Assembly: GCA_022865355.1 (NCBI GenBank)
Contig: JALHST010000272.1
Span: 1-64,000 of the forward strand
Length of the DNA: 64,000 bases
Direction: 5' to 3'
Source of the DNA: Maribacter sp.
GTDB lineage: Bacteria > Bacteroidota > Bacteroidia > Flavobacteriales > Flavobacteriaceae
The position numbers were made by a program, and so were the translations under genes. Shown here in pieces: positions 52,509 through 61,969 of the stretch (within the stretch, counting starts at the first letter, position 1; each line of letters starts with the position of its first letter). The notes under the pieces are model-generated. The model was not told where the DNA came from and searched no databases. It saw only the letters and a list, made by a program, of their open reading frames with translations.

Positions 52509-52825
52509 AAAATTGATTTGCCCTATCCTGTGTTGAACGCCAGGAACCTGAAAAAGGCCTCAGGCATACCCTTGGAAAATTCATAATAAAATATGGCTAC
52601 GGCAATTGGCCTTCGCAGCTTATTCCTTTATTCTTTGGCAATTCCGTGACTAGCCCGCAAGAACAATGAACGCAATATTTTAAGAGGTGTGGTTTGGTCG
52701 TAGCCATCGGAAAACCAGGACGGACTTATATCTCGCCTAGTCAATACCAGTCAGTGCTAAAAACGAGAAAAGCCATTCACGAAATTGGCGGTTTAAAAGA
52801 ACAGATATTTCTTTCTTCCGAACGC
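52509..52825. other. Intergenic region without recognised features
   Basis: 317 bp between the convergent LysR and YiiX-like genes. No gene, repeat or convincing terminator identified. Confidence 0.45.
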
Positions 52826-54286
52826 TTAATGTGTTACACTCGCTTCCGCCATTCGCACCATTTCCCAGTAGGGCGGCACATAGCTGTTTTCTGCCTCGAA
52901 AGCTTTTATTTTCTGGGCGGTCAATATTTTGCATTTTTGGAATTGGTCGACAAAATCAGTGTTCTTCAAAGCCGTCACGGCGTCCATTCCTTCCGGGATG
53001 ACCCCTTCCTTCCCAATGGTATTCATCAAAAAGGAATACGCCTTGATAATTCTTGCAATGGGCAGCATCCAACCATTGTAATCGAGTTTTTCACCGGCAT
53101 TGGCACGGGCTAATAAGGCATCCATAACCGCATTGTCCAAATGATCCTGAAAAAGAACTTCCTTGTCCCGCCATTCGGCCACTACGCTGAGCATTGGGTC
53201 GTATTCAAGATCGGAGGGCATTTGGGTCACGAAATGCTCGACCCCAAAGTTGTGTAGCCAATCCATGATCCCATTTGACGAGATGGTCGACTCAAACTCC
53301 CATAAACGGATCCCAAACTGTTTGTAGGCATAGGACCCAACCTCTGAACAGAACATGGCCGAGGCATCGTAATAGTCCATTTTAAAGTCATAGGGAATAT
53401 GCCGCGTTTGGGATTCGTTAAAAATATAGGACGAAGCCTGTTGAGGGAGCATCGGGTTCGCGGTCATTTGCGCCAGATCGGCCCGAGGCCTCATCACCAT
53501 AAACCGTAGTTTTTTATCCTTTAAATACCCCTCCAAGCGAGCGATGGCCACCCCTTTTTCAATATGGGCCTCCACCAAATAGGGCTTGTAGGTCTCCTTT
53601 TCCACATAGATCATGGCTACGTGCGAAAAATTACCTGGATAGTCATTCCCTCGTGAGATAAAAGCAGAAACCTCGGCGCCGCCCCGACTGACGAGCAGAT
53701 CACCACTATGCACCTGTATTCCCAAGATTTCAACGGATGGAGTGACCGATGGTTCGTCTGACACATATAGGGTGGAGACAAACTGTGCAGTGTTGGCTTG
53801 TAGCAAGATCTCCTCCACGGCAGCCCGAAGGCCATACAAAATGCGGTACGTTCGATTCCTTGCATCGGCACTGCCCATATCCCAAGACTGGGAATCTAAT
53901 TTGATTTTTTTCCGCACCCGATTATAAAAACCGATGTACCAATCCGATTTGTTTTCCTGTGCGGCGATGAGCGGGGCAATCTCAAAAAATTGTTGTTCCA
54001 CCAAGTCGTAAAAACCGGCGTTAGCTTGCAGGGTCTTCCCTTTATGGGTGTCGAGTATGCTATCGACTTCCAGGGTCTTCTGCCGTACGATGATATCCAA
54101 GGTGGCAGCGGGCATTTTTTTGGCGCCGAGGAAGCTATTTTCCAGTTTTTTCCAAAGCGCATCTTGATTCCAAACAAAAGGGATTCGGGTAGCCTTTTGG
54201 GGTTCATCACGTTTCTGGGGCATCGGCACAAGTAGCAGGCCATACAGCCCGGTAATACCTAGTATGAATTTGAACAATTTCTTCAT
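52826..54286 (-). CDS. YiiX/YebB-like permuted papain-fold hydrolase (NlpC/P60 superfamily)
   Basis: 486 residues. N-terminal hydrophobic signal or anchor (about residues 5-20), a ~150-residue helical region, then a permuted NlpC/P60 domain with the catalytic His in GNFSHVAMI and the catalytic Cys in SAMFCSEVGSYAY. HSGDLLVSRGGAEVSAFISR precedes the His as in YiiX proteins. The family hydrolyses amide bonds in the envelope or lipids; the substrate is unknown. Monocistronic. Confidence 0.82.
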   Translation of the reverse strand: MKKLFKFILGITGLYGLLLVPMPQKRDEPQKATRIPFVWNQDALWKKLENSFLGAKKMPAATLDIIVRQKTLEVDSILDTHKGKTLQANAGFYDLVEQQFFEIAPLIAAQENKSDWYIGFYNRVRKKIKLDSQSWDMGSADARNRTYRILYGLRAAVEEILLQANTAQFVSTLYVSDEPSVTPSVEILGIQVHSGDLLVSRGGAEVSAFISRGNDYPGNFSHVAMIYVEKETYKPYLVEAHIEKGVAIARLEGYLKDKKLRFMVMRPRADLAQMTANPMLPQQASSYIFNESQTRHIPYDFKMDYYDASAMFCSEVGSYAYKQFGIRLWEFESTISSNGIMDWLHNFGVEHFVTQMPSDLEYDPMLSVVAEWRDKEVLFQDHLDNAVMDALLARANAGEKLDYNGWMLPIARIIKAYSFLMNTIGKEGVIPEGMDAVTALKNTDFVDQFQKCKILTAQKIKAFEAENSYVPPYWEMVRMAEASVTH

Positions 54287-54482
54287 GGGTGCAATCGGTT
54301 GGATGAAGGTACTGAATATACGGGGGCACTATTTTTTGTCAGCACACAATTTTTGTAGGAAAAATCTGTTATTATTTCTTCAGATGACCTTTTATCCCTT
54401 TTAATAGTATTTTGTCTCTTTTTATAAAATTAATGTATTGAATGCTGGTTTATAGTATAGATGAACCACGAAACCCCCCGTT

Positions 54483-55052
54483 ATGAAGTGCAACTTACGA
54501 TTTAAATCCTACATGCAATTCGCTTGGATCCTTCTTTTGACACCCATTTTTACAACAGCCCAATGTGAGCTTTTTAAAAGCGAAATAAAAGGCGTTAAAA
54601 ACAATGTAACCCTAGTAAGCCAGCTTGTCGATTCGCTGCAGACGTATGCCGAATCGGCCGCGTTTGCTGCCCAATTTAACAGTGCCCGTACCGATGTTCG
54701 GACTGTGGAGCTTTTAACAGGCTTGGTTTTAAATGCTTCGGACGAGGCAGTGTCCATGGCCTCAGAGGCACAATACTATTCAGAGGTCTGTAACATTGCC
54801 GAAGTAAAAAGTTATACCATCGACGCCGAGAGCTATGCCATCGACGCCCGTGACTTTGCCAATGAAGCGTTTGAAAATGCCAAAAAAGCGAATTCAGCCA
54901 AAAATTTAGGGGATATGCATTACTATATGCGAAAATCGCTGAATGCCAGTAGGGAGGCCCAAAAATCTGCCGATGACGCCGCTTATGCCTCCTCGATCGC
55001 CCGCATGAGTTGCACGCACGATGATGCCCACGGAATCGGAAGCGACGACTAG
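54483..55052 (+). CDS. Secreted Ala-rich helical protein, function unknown
   Basis: 189 residues with a signal peptide (AWILLLTPIFTTAQ). The mature protein is almost entirely helical, with Ala, Ser, Glu and Asp heptad-like repeats (SDEAVSMASEAQYYSEV, DAESYAIDARDFANEAFENA, ASREAQKSADDAAYASS) that resemble SMP/apolipoprotein-like or late-embryogenesis-type helices. No family is assigned. Three Cys are present. It is followed by a strong terminator. Confidence 0.75.
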   Translation: MKCNLRFKSYMQFAWILLLTPIFTTAQCELFKSEIKGVKNNVTLVSQLVDSLQTYAESAAFAAQFNSARTDVRTVELLTGLVLNASDEAVSMASEAQYYSEVCNIAEVKSYTIDAESYAIDARDFANEAFENAKKANSAKNLGDMHYYMRKSLNASREAQKSADDAAYASSIARMSCTHDDAHGIGSDD

Positions 55053-55089
55053 TAGGAATTTGTAAAAGCCTATTAAAATAATAATCAAG

Positions 55090-55120
55090 AGCCCGGTAAC
55101 CTTTGGTTGCGGGCTTTTTT
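55090..55120 (+). terminator. Rho-independent terminator
   Basis: AGCCCGGTAACC and GGTTGCGGGCT form a near-perfect stem with a short TTT loop, followed by a T-tract (TTTTTT). Confidence 0.88.
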
Positions 55121-55179
55121 GGTTAAAAGGACTTTTTCACGGGATATGCGATGATTCCTTCAACTGAAAGTGGGACCGT

Positions 55180-56997
55180 TCAAGAATATATTTCCTGGAT
55201 TTCATTATTGTATTTCTCCCGGATCACCCGTCTTTTAAGCTTTAAGGTGGGGGTAAGCTCCGCTTCGGAGCCGTCTTCCCGTATGGGCAACCAGACGCCG
55301 GGGACCAAACGGAATTTCTTGATTTGTTCAATATGACCGAATTCGGGATTGTAGGCATCGATTACTTTTTGATATTTCCTGATAATACGATCCTGTTGTA
55401 TCATGTCCTCCAGATGCGTCCAGGGAATATTTTTATGAAGGCACCAGTTTTTTAGCCCTTGTTCGGAAGGTACGATCAGTGCCGAGACGAATTTCTGCTT
55501 ATCGCCGATGACCATGATCTGATCGATGATAAAATTTTCCTTGATCCTGTTTTCAATAGGTGCCGGGGCCACATATTTCCCGCCGGAGGTTTTCAGCAAC
55601 TCTTTCTTTCTGTCGGTTATTTTGAGAAATTCCTTGCCCCCTGGACCCTTGACCAGCTTTCCGACATCGCCCGTACAAAACCATTTTTTACCATCGATTA
55701 GCTTGAACACCTGCGCATTGATTTCCGGTTTTTTGTAATAGCCCGACATGACATTGGGCCCCATCGCCAGTATCTCGCCTTCATCTTCCTTATACTCCCC
55801 CGAGCTCTTGTCGATATATAATTCCACCCCAGGAATGACATAGCCTACCGTGCCGATGACACATCCTCCGGGTTCAAGACTATTGATGGTCAAGGTGGGA
55901 GAAGTTTCGGTTAAACCGTAGGCCTCCCTGACATTGATGCCCGCAGCGCAAAATATGCGTAGGATCTGCAAGGGACAGGGCGCCGAACCGGTGACGATCA
56001 AGCGTACATTTCCCCCAAGGGCCGCCCGCCATTTGTCGAAAATAAGGGTATCGGCCATTTTCCATTTTAGTTTTTTGACACCGGATAATTTTTGGTCAAT
56101 TTCATATGTATCGGTCAGCCGCAACGCCCAAAAGAAAAGTGCCTTTTTTACACCTTTTAGGGCCAGGCCTTTATTATAAATGGCCTCGTATATTTTTTCC
56201 AACAATCTTGGAACTGTGGTAAATGCCACCGGTCGTACTGATGCCAAATCCCCATTCGGGCCACTTAAGTTGTCGGTACCACAAAAGTAGATAGACGAAC
56301 CTTCATGGAACCAGGCGAATGAAACCGCCCTTTCATAAATATGGCATAAGGGAAGAAAACTCAATACCTTTTCGCCAGGCTTCACGAATAAAAATTTTGA
56401 AGTCTCCACAATAACATGCATGACATTGTTATGGGTGAGCATCACCCCTTTCGGATTCCCGGTGGTTCCCGAGGTATAAATAATAGTGACCAGGTCTTCC
56501 CCGGTACTTTTTTTCTTGATTTCTTCAACTTTGGCTAGGCCCTTGGCGTCAAATATTTCTTCCCAATAAGGCCTTCCCGCTACCTTATCAAAAGTGTAAA
56601 TGCGCTTTAAGCCCGGTACATTTTTTTGGGTCGACGACAATTTATCATACAAATCGCCTCCACCACAGAAGGCCGCCTTTACTTCAGCCTCATTCAAGAT
56701 ATATTCAAATTCCGAAATACTAATGGTAGGGTACAACGGAATACTAATGAGTCCGGCCATTTGCAGGGCGAAATCCATAATGACCCATTCGGGTCGGTTT
56801 TTGTAGATTACAAGCGCCACCTTGTCCCCGGGTTTATAACCGAGTTTCACAAGGCCCGAGGCGGCCTGTTCGGCATACATTTTTACGTCGTTCGTGCTAT
56901 ACGATTTCCAATTGCCGCTCGCATCGCGGGCGCTCATGGAGGCATCGAGTGGGTTCGTATCGTATTGGCGGTACAGGAGATCAAAAAGGCGGGTCAT
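55180..56997 (-). CDS. Long-chain acyl-CoA synthetase (AMP-dependent ligase, FadD15-like)
   Basis: 605 residues of the ANL superfamily. Seen: the P-loop IIYTSGTTGNPKGVMLTH, the A5 motif with VREAYGLTETSPT, KWFCTGDVGKLVKG with the conserved Asp, and DRKKELLKTSGGKYVAP before the mobile C-terminal domain. It activates fatty or hydroxy acids to CoA thioesters with ATP. Last gene of the nine-gene catabolic operon, 85 bp after the MaoC gene. Confidence 0.92.
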   Translation of the reverse strand: MTRLFDLLYRQYDTNPLDASMSARDASGNWKSYSTNDVKMYAEQAASGLVKLGYKPGDKVALVIYKNRPEWVIMDFALQMAGLISIPLYPTISISEFEYILNEAEVKAAFCGGGDLYDKLSSTQKNVPGLKRIYTFDKVAGRPYWEEIFDAKGLAKVEEIKKKSTGEDLVTIIYTSGTTGNPKGVMLTHNNVMHVIVETSKFLFVKPGEKVLSFLPLCHIYERAVSFAWFHEGSSIYFCGTDNLSGPNGDLASVRPVAFTTVPRLLEKIYEAIYNKGLALKGVKKALFFWALRLTDTYEIDQKLSGVKKLKWKMADTLIFDKWRAALGGNVRLIVTGSAPCPLQILRIFCAAGINVREAYGLTETSPTLTINSLEPGGCVIGTVGYVIPGVELYIDKSSGEYKEDEGEILAMGPNVMSGYYKKPEINAQVFKLIDGKKWFCTGDVGKLVKGPGGKEFLKITDRKKELLKTSGGKYVAPAPIENRIKENFIIDQIMVIGDKQKFVSALIVPSEQGLKNWCLHKNIPWTHLEDMIQQDRIIRKYQKVIDAYNPEFGHIEQIKKFRLVPGVWLPIREDGSEAELTPTLKLKRRVIREKYNNEIQEIYS

Positions 56998-57082
56998 TAT
57001 TCAGTATTTTTAGTTTGGTCAGGGGGGAATGCTTTGCCACCAGCATCCACAGGATGGATAGCAATTGCTTAAATTACAAAAA

Positions 57083-57547
57083 TTAGGCAAACATCAAGCT
57101 AATAAAATCGGCTACACAAGCCGGTTTATCAGATTCTTCGATTTCCACCACACAATGCCAACCAATTTTTAGACCGGTATCCCCGTAATTTTCAATTTTT
57201 TGAATCGTGCAGATTAATCGGAGTCGACTATCGACTACCACCGGACTCGGAAAACGCACTTTGTCGAGCCCATAATTCACGCCCATAGTGGCCGACTTGA
57301 CCCATAAAACGTCGTGCAAAAGCTTCGACAGGAGCGCGAGCGACAGAAAGCCATGGGCCACCGGCTTTTTAAAAGGCGACTGTTTTTTTGCTTTTTCTAC
57401 ATCGACATGGATCCATTGAAAATCCATAGTCGCCTTTGCAAAATCATTGATCATTTCCTGGGTCACCGTCAGCCAGTCGCCCGTCGGTAAGGTTTTCCCT
57501 TCCCATGCGCGAAACGCATCAAAATCAGCTACTAGAAGTTTTGCCAT
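57083..57547 (-). CDS. MaoC family dehydratase (NodN-like)
   Basis: 154-residue single hot-dog domain. The catalytic block reads MDFQWIHVDVEKAK, the DxQWIHxD variant found in NodN-like hydratases instead of DxNPxH; Asp and His are retained. HGFLSLALLSKLL follows. It probably hydrates (R)-specific enoyl-CoA or acts on 3-hydroxyacyl-CoA in the same operon. 9-bp gap to fabG-like gene upstream. Confidence 0.9.
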   Translation of the reverse strand: MAKLLVADFDAFRAWEGKTLPTGDWLTVTQEMINDFAKATMDFQWIHVDVEKAKKQSPFKKPVAHGFLSLALLSKLLHDVLWVKSATMGVNYGLDKVRFPSPVVVDSRLRLICTIQKIENYGDTGLKIGWHCVVEIEESDKPACVADFISLMFA

Positions 57548-57556
57548 ATTGTGTAT

Positions 57557-58294
57557 TTATCGTGAAGTTCCACCGTCGATCGTAAGGCATATGCCCGAAA
57601 CAAAGCGCGCCTCATCAGATGCCAGATATAGGTAACCGTAGGCAATATCCAAGGGCTGTGCCACGGTACGCAGGGGAATACCCTCCTTGATTTTGACAAA
57701 ATGTTCTTCGGGGATCTTGTTCACCATATCGGTCATCGTAAAACCGGGCGCAATGGCGTTGGCCGTGATGCCATACTTGCCAAATTCAAGCGTCCAGGTT
57801 TTGGCCATGGCAATGACGCCCGCCTTGGTCGCCGCATAATTCGTCTGGCCAAAATTGCCCCGCAAACCCACATTGGAGGCGGCGCTAACGATCCTACCAT
57901 ATTTGTTTTCCTTCATAAAGGGAACTACCGCCTGCGTGCAGATGAATACGCCTTTGAGATTCACGTCGATGACGGCATCCCATTCTTCCTCGCTCATTTT
58001 TTCAAGCGTTCGATCTCTGGTAATACCGGCATTATTAATGAGGATATCAATTTTACCATATTTGCCGAAAACCTTCTTGAAAAGGCTTTCTACGGCCGCT
58101 TTGTCCGTTACCGAGATTTGATGGTATTCCGCCCTCCCGCCATGGGTTTTGATCTCATCGGCGACCTGTTGCCCTTGCGGTAGGAGGTCTATGATAATGA
58201 CCGTGGCCCCTTCCTTTGCGAAGAGTTCCGAGATGGCTTGGCCGATGCCACGGGCACCTCCGGTGACGATGGCTATTTTGTCTTTTAGTCTCAT
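57557..58294 (-). CDS. 3-oxoacyl-ACP/3-hydroxyacyl-CoA reductase-like SDR (FabG type)
   Basis: 245 residues, classical SDR: cofactor loop TGGARGIGQAI, NNAGITRDR, catalytic Ser in SAASN, YAATKAG with Tyr/Lys and the C-terminal FVSGICLTIDGG. NADPH- or NADH-linked oxidoreduction of 3-oxo/3-hydroxyacyl substrates. In a catabolic operon it would more likely work as a dehydrogenase on the CoA thioester. Confidence 0.9.
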   Translation of the reverse strand: MRLKDKIAIVTGGARGIGQAISELFAKEGATVIIIDLLPQGQQVADEIKTHGGRAEYHQISVTDKAAVESLFKKVFGKYGKIDILINNAGITRDRTLEKMSEEEWDAVIDVNLKGVFICTQAVVPFMKENKYGRIVSAASNVGLRGNFGQTNYAATKAGVIAMAKTWTLEFGKYGITANAIAPGFTMTDMVNKIPEEHFVKIKEGIPLRTVAQPLDIAYGYLYLASDEARFVSGICLTIDGGTSR

Positions 58295-58389
58295 TTCGAA
58301 TGTTTCATTTAATAGTTCTATTATATCGGTCTCTTTAGCAATATGAAGATAGGGTTTTTATCATATTGCATTCAAGGGATGCTGCTTCC

Positions 58390-59364
58390 CTACACTTCCA
58401 ATACCAATTTCCCCCGTACCTGCCTGTCAATTATTTCCTCCAAGGCCTTTGCGGCATCTTGTAATTTGTAGATTTTATGGATATGGGGCCTTAGCTTGCC
58501 TTCCTCGTGCCATTGCATCAAGGTCTTGGTGTTCTGCATATTTTGCTTGGGATGCCGCATCGCAAAATCGCCCCAAAAAACGCCTACAATGGAGGCCGTT
58601 TTCAGCAAGGGCAGATTTAGGGGTATTTTTGGAATACTGCCCGATGCAAAGCCAACTACCAGAAAACGTCCGCCCCAGGCGATTCCCCGAAGGGCCATTT
58701 CTGAATAGGTACCGCCTACCGGATCGTAGATGACATCAACTCCTTTTTTCCCCGTCAATTCCTTGATCGCCCCCTTGAGATCTTCCTTCGCATAATTGAT
58801 GGTGTGATCTGCGCCATATTCCCGACACAATTGTAATTTATCATCGGTGGATGCCGCGGCAATCACTTTGGCCCCCATAAGTTTTCCCAGCTCCACGGCC
58901 GCCAAGCCCACCCCTCCCGAGGCCCCTAGAACCAGAAGGGTTTCCCCTTCGATCAGTTTTGCCCGGTCATTTAGGGCATGATAGGAGGTGCCATAGGCTA
59001 CCATAAAGGAAGCGGCGATCGGGAAACCCATTTTCCTTGATTTTAGGAAGCAGGTGGCGGCAGGCACCACGACCTCCTCGGCAAATCCACCTATCTGGAC
59101 AAAGCCGAAAACTTCATCCCCCACCTCAAGATGCTTTACCCCATCGCCTACTTCTTTTATAATACCGGCGATATCGCTGCCCGGCGTAAAGGGAAGCTCG
59201 GGTTTTAATTGATATAGGCCTTGGATTATCAACGTATCGGGAAAATTAATACCACAAGCTTTTACCGTGACTACCACCTCGTTGGGGGCTGGTTTTAAAC
59301 TGGGGAGTTCTTCCAATACCAACTCGTCGGGCGGCCCGAATTTTTTACAACGAATCGCCTTCAT
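58390..59364 (-). CDS. NADPH:quinone oxidoreductase family protein (zinc-free MDR)
   Basis: 324 residues of the medium-chain dehydrogenase/reductase type: GINFPDTLIIQGLYQ, PFTPGSDIAGIIKEVG, Rossmann loop GASGGVGLAAVELGK and VIYDPVGG. No zinc-ligand Cys cluster. Reduces enones or quinones with NADPH; in this operon an enoyl-CoA or ketone substrate is possible. The start overlaps the end of the upstream MDR gene by 20 bp. Confidence 0.9.
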   Translation of the reverse strand: MKAIRCKKFGPPDELVLEELPSLKPAPNEVVVTVKACGINFPDTLIIQGLYQLKPELPFTPGSDIAGIIKEVGDGVKHLEVGDEVFGFVQIGGFAEEVVVPAATCFLKSRKMGFPIAASFMVAYGTSYHALNDRAKLIEGETLLVLGASGGVGLAAVELGKLMGAKVIAAASTDDKLQLCREYGADHTINYAKEDLKGAIKELTGKKGVDVIYDPVGGTYSEMALRGIAWGGRFLVVGFASGSIPKIPLNLPLLKTASIVGVFWGDFAMRHPKQNMQNTKTLMQWHEEGKLRPHIHKIYKLQDAAKALEEIIDRQVRGKLVLEV

Positions 59365-60373
59365 CCTCGATTACCTTTAAAACCAATTTGCCCAATTTAT
59401 CCCCTGTAAAAAGCCTTTGATACGTTTGCGGAAAGTTCTCGATACCCTCATAAATGGCTTCACGGCTTTTCAATTTCCCTTGTGCCATCCATCCCCCCAA
59501 TTCCTTGGCGGCTTCCCCAAATCTTTTTGTGTAATCGAACACTACCATGCCCTGCATCGTTGCGCGGTTGACCAAAAGCGACAGGTAATTACTGGGCCCT
59601 TTTATGGCCGTTTTGTTGTTGTACTGCGAGATGGCGCCACAGATCACGATTCGAGCGTGCATTCGCAACCTGCCCAGGGCAATGTCTAGAATTTCTCCCC
59701 CCACATTGTCAAAATACACATCCAGACCTGTTGGACATTCTTCTTTCAACCTGACTTTTACATCTTCGTTTCTATAGTCGATGGCACCATCAAATCCCAG
59801 CTCCTCTCGAATATATTTGCATTTATCGGCACCCCCGGCGATGCCGATTACCTTACAGCCCTTGATCTTGGCTATCTGTCCCACGATACTTCCTACGGCT
59901 CCCGCCGCGCCTGACACGACTACGATATCGCCTTCTTTGATCTTGCCAACTTCGAGAATTCCAAAATAGGCCGTCATCCCCGTCATCCCCAAGATGCTCA
60001 AATAGGTGGGAAGTGGCGCAAGTGCAGGATCGATGATCCGATATCCCTTTCCATCTGTAATGGTATATTGCTGCACCCCACCTTTACTGGTTACATAATT
60101 ACCTACCTTAAAATCGGGATTGTTTTTTACCTCAATCACTTTACCCACGCTCGCTGCCCGCATCACCGAACCAAGGGCCATGGGCTCTATGTACGATTTG
60201 GTATCGTTCATCCAGCCCCGCATGGCAGGGTCAAGCGATACGAAGTGTTGTTGTATCAGAATTTCCCCCTCCTGTAATTCCGGTATGGGGTTGATCTCCA
60301 AAGACCAGGTTGAAGCATCTGCCTCACCGATTGGTCTTTTTACAAATTTCAGTTGTTTGTTCATGCTTTTCAT
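59345..60373 (-). CDS. NADP-dependent oxidoreductase (prostaglandin/leukotriene reductase-like MDR)
   Basis: 342 residues from the ATG at 60373. Seen: HFVSLDPAMRGWMND, GAAGAVGSIVGQIAKIKG as dinucleotide loop, GLDVYFDNVGGEILD and GAISQYN, the signatures of the PTGR/zeta-crystallin-like double-bond reductases. Likely reduces alpha,beta-unsaturated carbonyl compounds with NADPH. An in-frame start further upstream (60415) would overlap the isomerase gene; 60364 is another ATG. Confidence 0.9.
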   Translation of the reverse strand: MKSMNKQLKFVKRPIGEADASTWSLEINPIPELQEGEILIQQHFVSLDPAMRGWMNDTKSYIEPMALGSVMRAASVGKVIEVKNNPDFKVGNYVTSKGGVQQYTITDGKGYRIIDPALAPLPTYLSILGMTGMTAYFGILEVGKIKEGDIVVVSGAAGAVGSIVGQIAKIKGCKVIGIAGGADKCKYIREELGFDGAIDYRNEDVKVRLKEECPTGLDVYFDNVGGEILDIALGRLRMHARIVICGAISQYNNKTAIKGPSNYLSLLVNRATMQGMVVFDYTKRFGEAAKELGGWMAQGKLKSREAIYEGIENFPQTYQRLFTGDKLGKLVLKVIEDEGDSL

Positions 60374-60383
60374 AACGTATCTA

Positions 60384-61154
60384 TTATTTATTTTTATTTG
60401 AAAAATGCTGTACATAGGCTTTCATTTTTTCCCGTATTTCGGGTTTCCACCATAGGATGACCGCCTCTCTCAGTGAATTTTCGGCATCGACATCCAATTT
60501 GCCCAGCAAATTTTTACGTAGTTTATTCTTGGTATTCAACAAGATTTCATGGTCGGCCTTCAAATACTGCCGCATTTTTTCTTCTGCCCTTGGCAACACC
60601 TGATCCAAAGGCACCAATTCATCGACCAACCCGGCCGATAGCGCTTCCTTGCCGGTAAGCAATTTCCCCTCCAGAACATAGCGGCTGGCCAGGCCTTGAC
60701 CGATCCAGAAGGCATAGGATTCAATAAGGTTCTGGGAAATCTGGATATTTACCGCGACCTCGTTGAGTCCGATTACATATTTTTCCCCATCGGCCATAAA
60801 GCGGTTATCACAGGTCACGGCAAGCACGCAGCCTCCGGCCGGAGCATGCCCTGTAATCGCCGCGATAAGTGGCTTGGTAATTTGCATCAACTCAATGTAA
60901 AGTGCTCCAAAGACACTAAAAAAGCCCTTGATCTGCTCGTGATCGAATTCAAATAACTCGATCAAATCCAAACCTGCCGAGAAATAATGTGGCTGCCCGG
61001 TAAGTATGGCCCCTTGTACCTGGTCATCATTTTCAATATCCCGGAAGGCTTGACGCAGCTCCTGTACCATTTCGTGATTCAGGGCATTTACCTTTCCACG
61101 GTTCATCTGAACGATGGTATAGCCCTCCTTTTTAATAAGATTCAAAGTATTCAT
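60384..61154 (-). CDS. Enoyl-CoA isomerase-type crotonase (ECI1-like)
   Basis: 256 residues of the crotonase fold. PAGGCVLAVTCDNRFMAD has Val where enoyl-CoA hydratases carry the first catalytic Glu, while YVIGLNEVAVN keeps the second Glu. This one-Glu pattern, the GLNE sequence and AGLVDELVP match mitochondrial delta3-delta2-enoyl-CoA isomerase (ECI1) better than hydratases. It would shift double bonds of unsaturated acyl-CoA during beta-oxidation. ATG at 61154; co-transcribed with its neighbours. Confidence 0.82.
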   Translation of the reverse strand: MNTLNLIKKEGYTIVQMNRGKVNALNHEMVQELRQAFRDIENDDQVQGAILTGQPHYFSAGLDLIELFEFDHEQIKGFFSVFGALYIELMQITKPLIAAITGHAPAGGCVLAVTCDNRFMADGEKYVIGLNEVAVNIQISQNLIESYAFWIGQGLASRYVLEGKLLTGKEALSAGLVDELVPLDQVLPRAEEKMRQYLKADHEILLNTKNKLRKNLLGKLDVDAENSLREAVILWWKPEIREKMKAYVQHFSNKNK

Positions 61155-61196
61155 AGGCTCGTTTATTTTAATGGATCCCCATAGGGATTATACATG

Positions 61197-61955
61197 CTAT
61201 AATAATGAAATTCCTCCGTCAAGCGTAAGGGTCTGACCCGTCATATATTTTGAATTATCGGAGGCAAGCCATGCCACGGCCTCTGCTATCTCCGAAGGTT
61301 CGCCAAACCGATCCATAGGGATCATTCTTTTTAGGATTTCTTCCATATCGGGTCTGCTCGCCAATAATTTGTCCAAAAGTGCCGAATGGGTATACCCCGG
61401 GCATACCGCATTGATCCGGATGTTCTTACGGCCATATTCCAAGGCCGCTGATTTGGTCATGCCTACGACCGCAAATTTGCTGGCACTATACGAGAGGTTG
61501 TTACCCGAAGGTTTTAATCCTGCCAGGGAAGCTATATTTATGATATTTCCATGTCCCTGTTTCATCATTTGTTGTAACGCCACCTTCATGCCATAAAAAA
61601 CACCGGTTTGATTCACAGCGATCACGGCATCCCAATCTTCAAGGGTATGTTCTGCAGTCTTATTTTGATGTTTGCCACCAATCCCCGCATTGTTTATCAT
61701 GACATCCAACCTGCCATATTCCTTGACAGTATGGGCTATTAACGCGGTTACTTCCTCAAATTTTGATACGTCGGCCCCTAGGGCAGATGCGATACCGCCT
61801 ATCCGTTTGATAGTAGCCACGACCTTTTGGGCCCTTTCCAAATCGAGGTCCGAGACCACAACCAAGGCCTTGTGTTTGGCCAACAGTGCGGCCGAAGCGG
61901 CGCCAATGCCGCTTCCTGCCCCGGTAATGATGATCACTTTATTTTCTAGTTGCAT
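61197..61955 (-). CDS. SDR family oxidoreductase
   Basis: 252 residues from the ATG at 61955 (MQLENKVIIITGAGSGIGA): TGAGSGIGAASA cofactor loop, NNAGIGGKH, catalytic Ser in NIASLAG, YSASKFAV and the C-terminal MTGQTLTLDGG. Close in pattern to 3-hydroxybutyrate- or 3-hydroxyacyl-CoA-type dehydrogenases. The in-frame TTG at 61973 overlaps the kinase stop and is less likely. 14-bp gap to the kinase gene. Confidence 0.9.
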   Translation of the reverse strand: MQLENKVIIITGAGSGIGAASAALLAKHKALVVVSDLDLERAQKVVATIKRIGGIASALGADVSKFEEVTALIAHTVKEYGRLDVMINNAGIGGKHQNKTAEHTLEDWDAVIAVNQTGVFYGMKVALQQMMKQGHGNIINIASLAGLKPSGNNLSYSASKFAVVGMTKSAALEYGRKNIRINAVCPGYTHSALLDKLLASRPDMEEILKRMIPMDRFGEPSEIAEAVAWLASDNSKYMTGQTLTLDGGISLL

Positions 61956-61969
61956 CTTGTTTTCTATAA

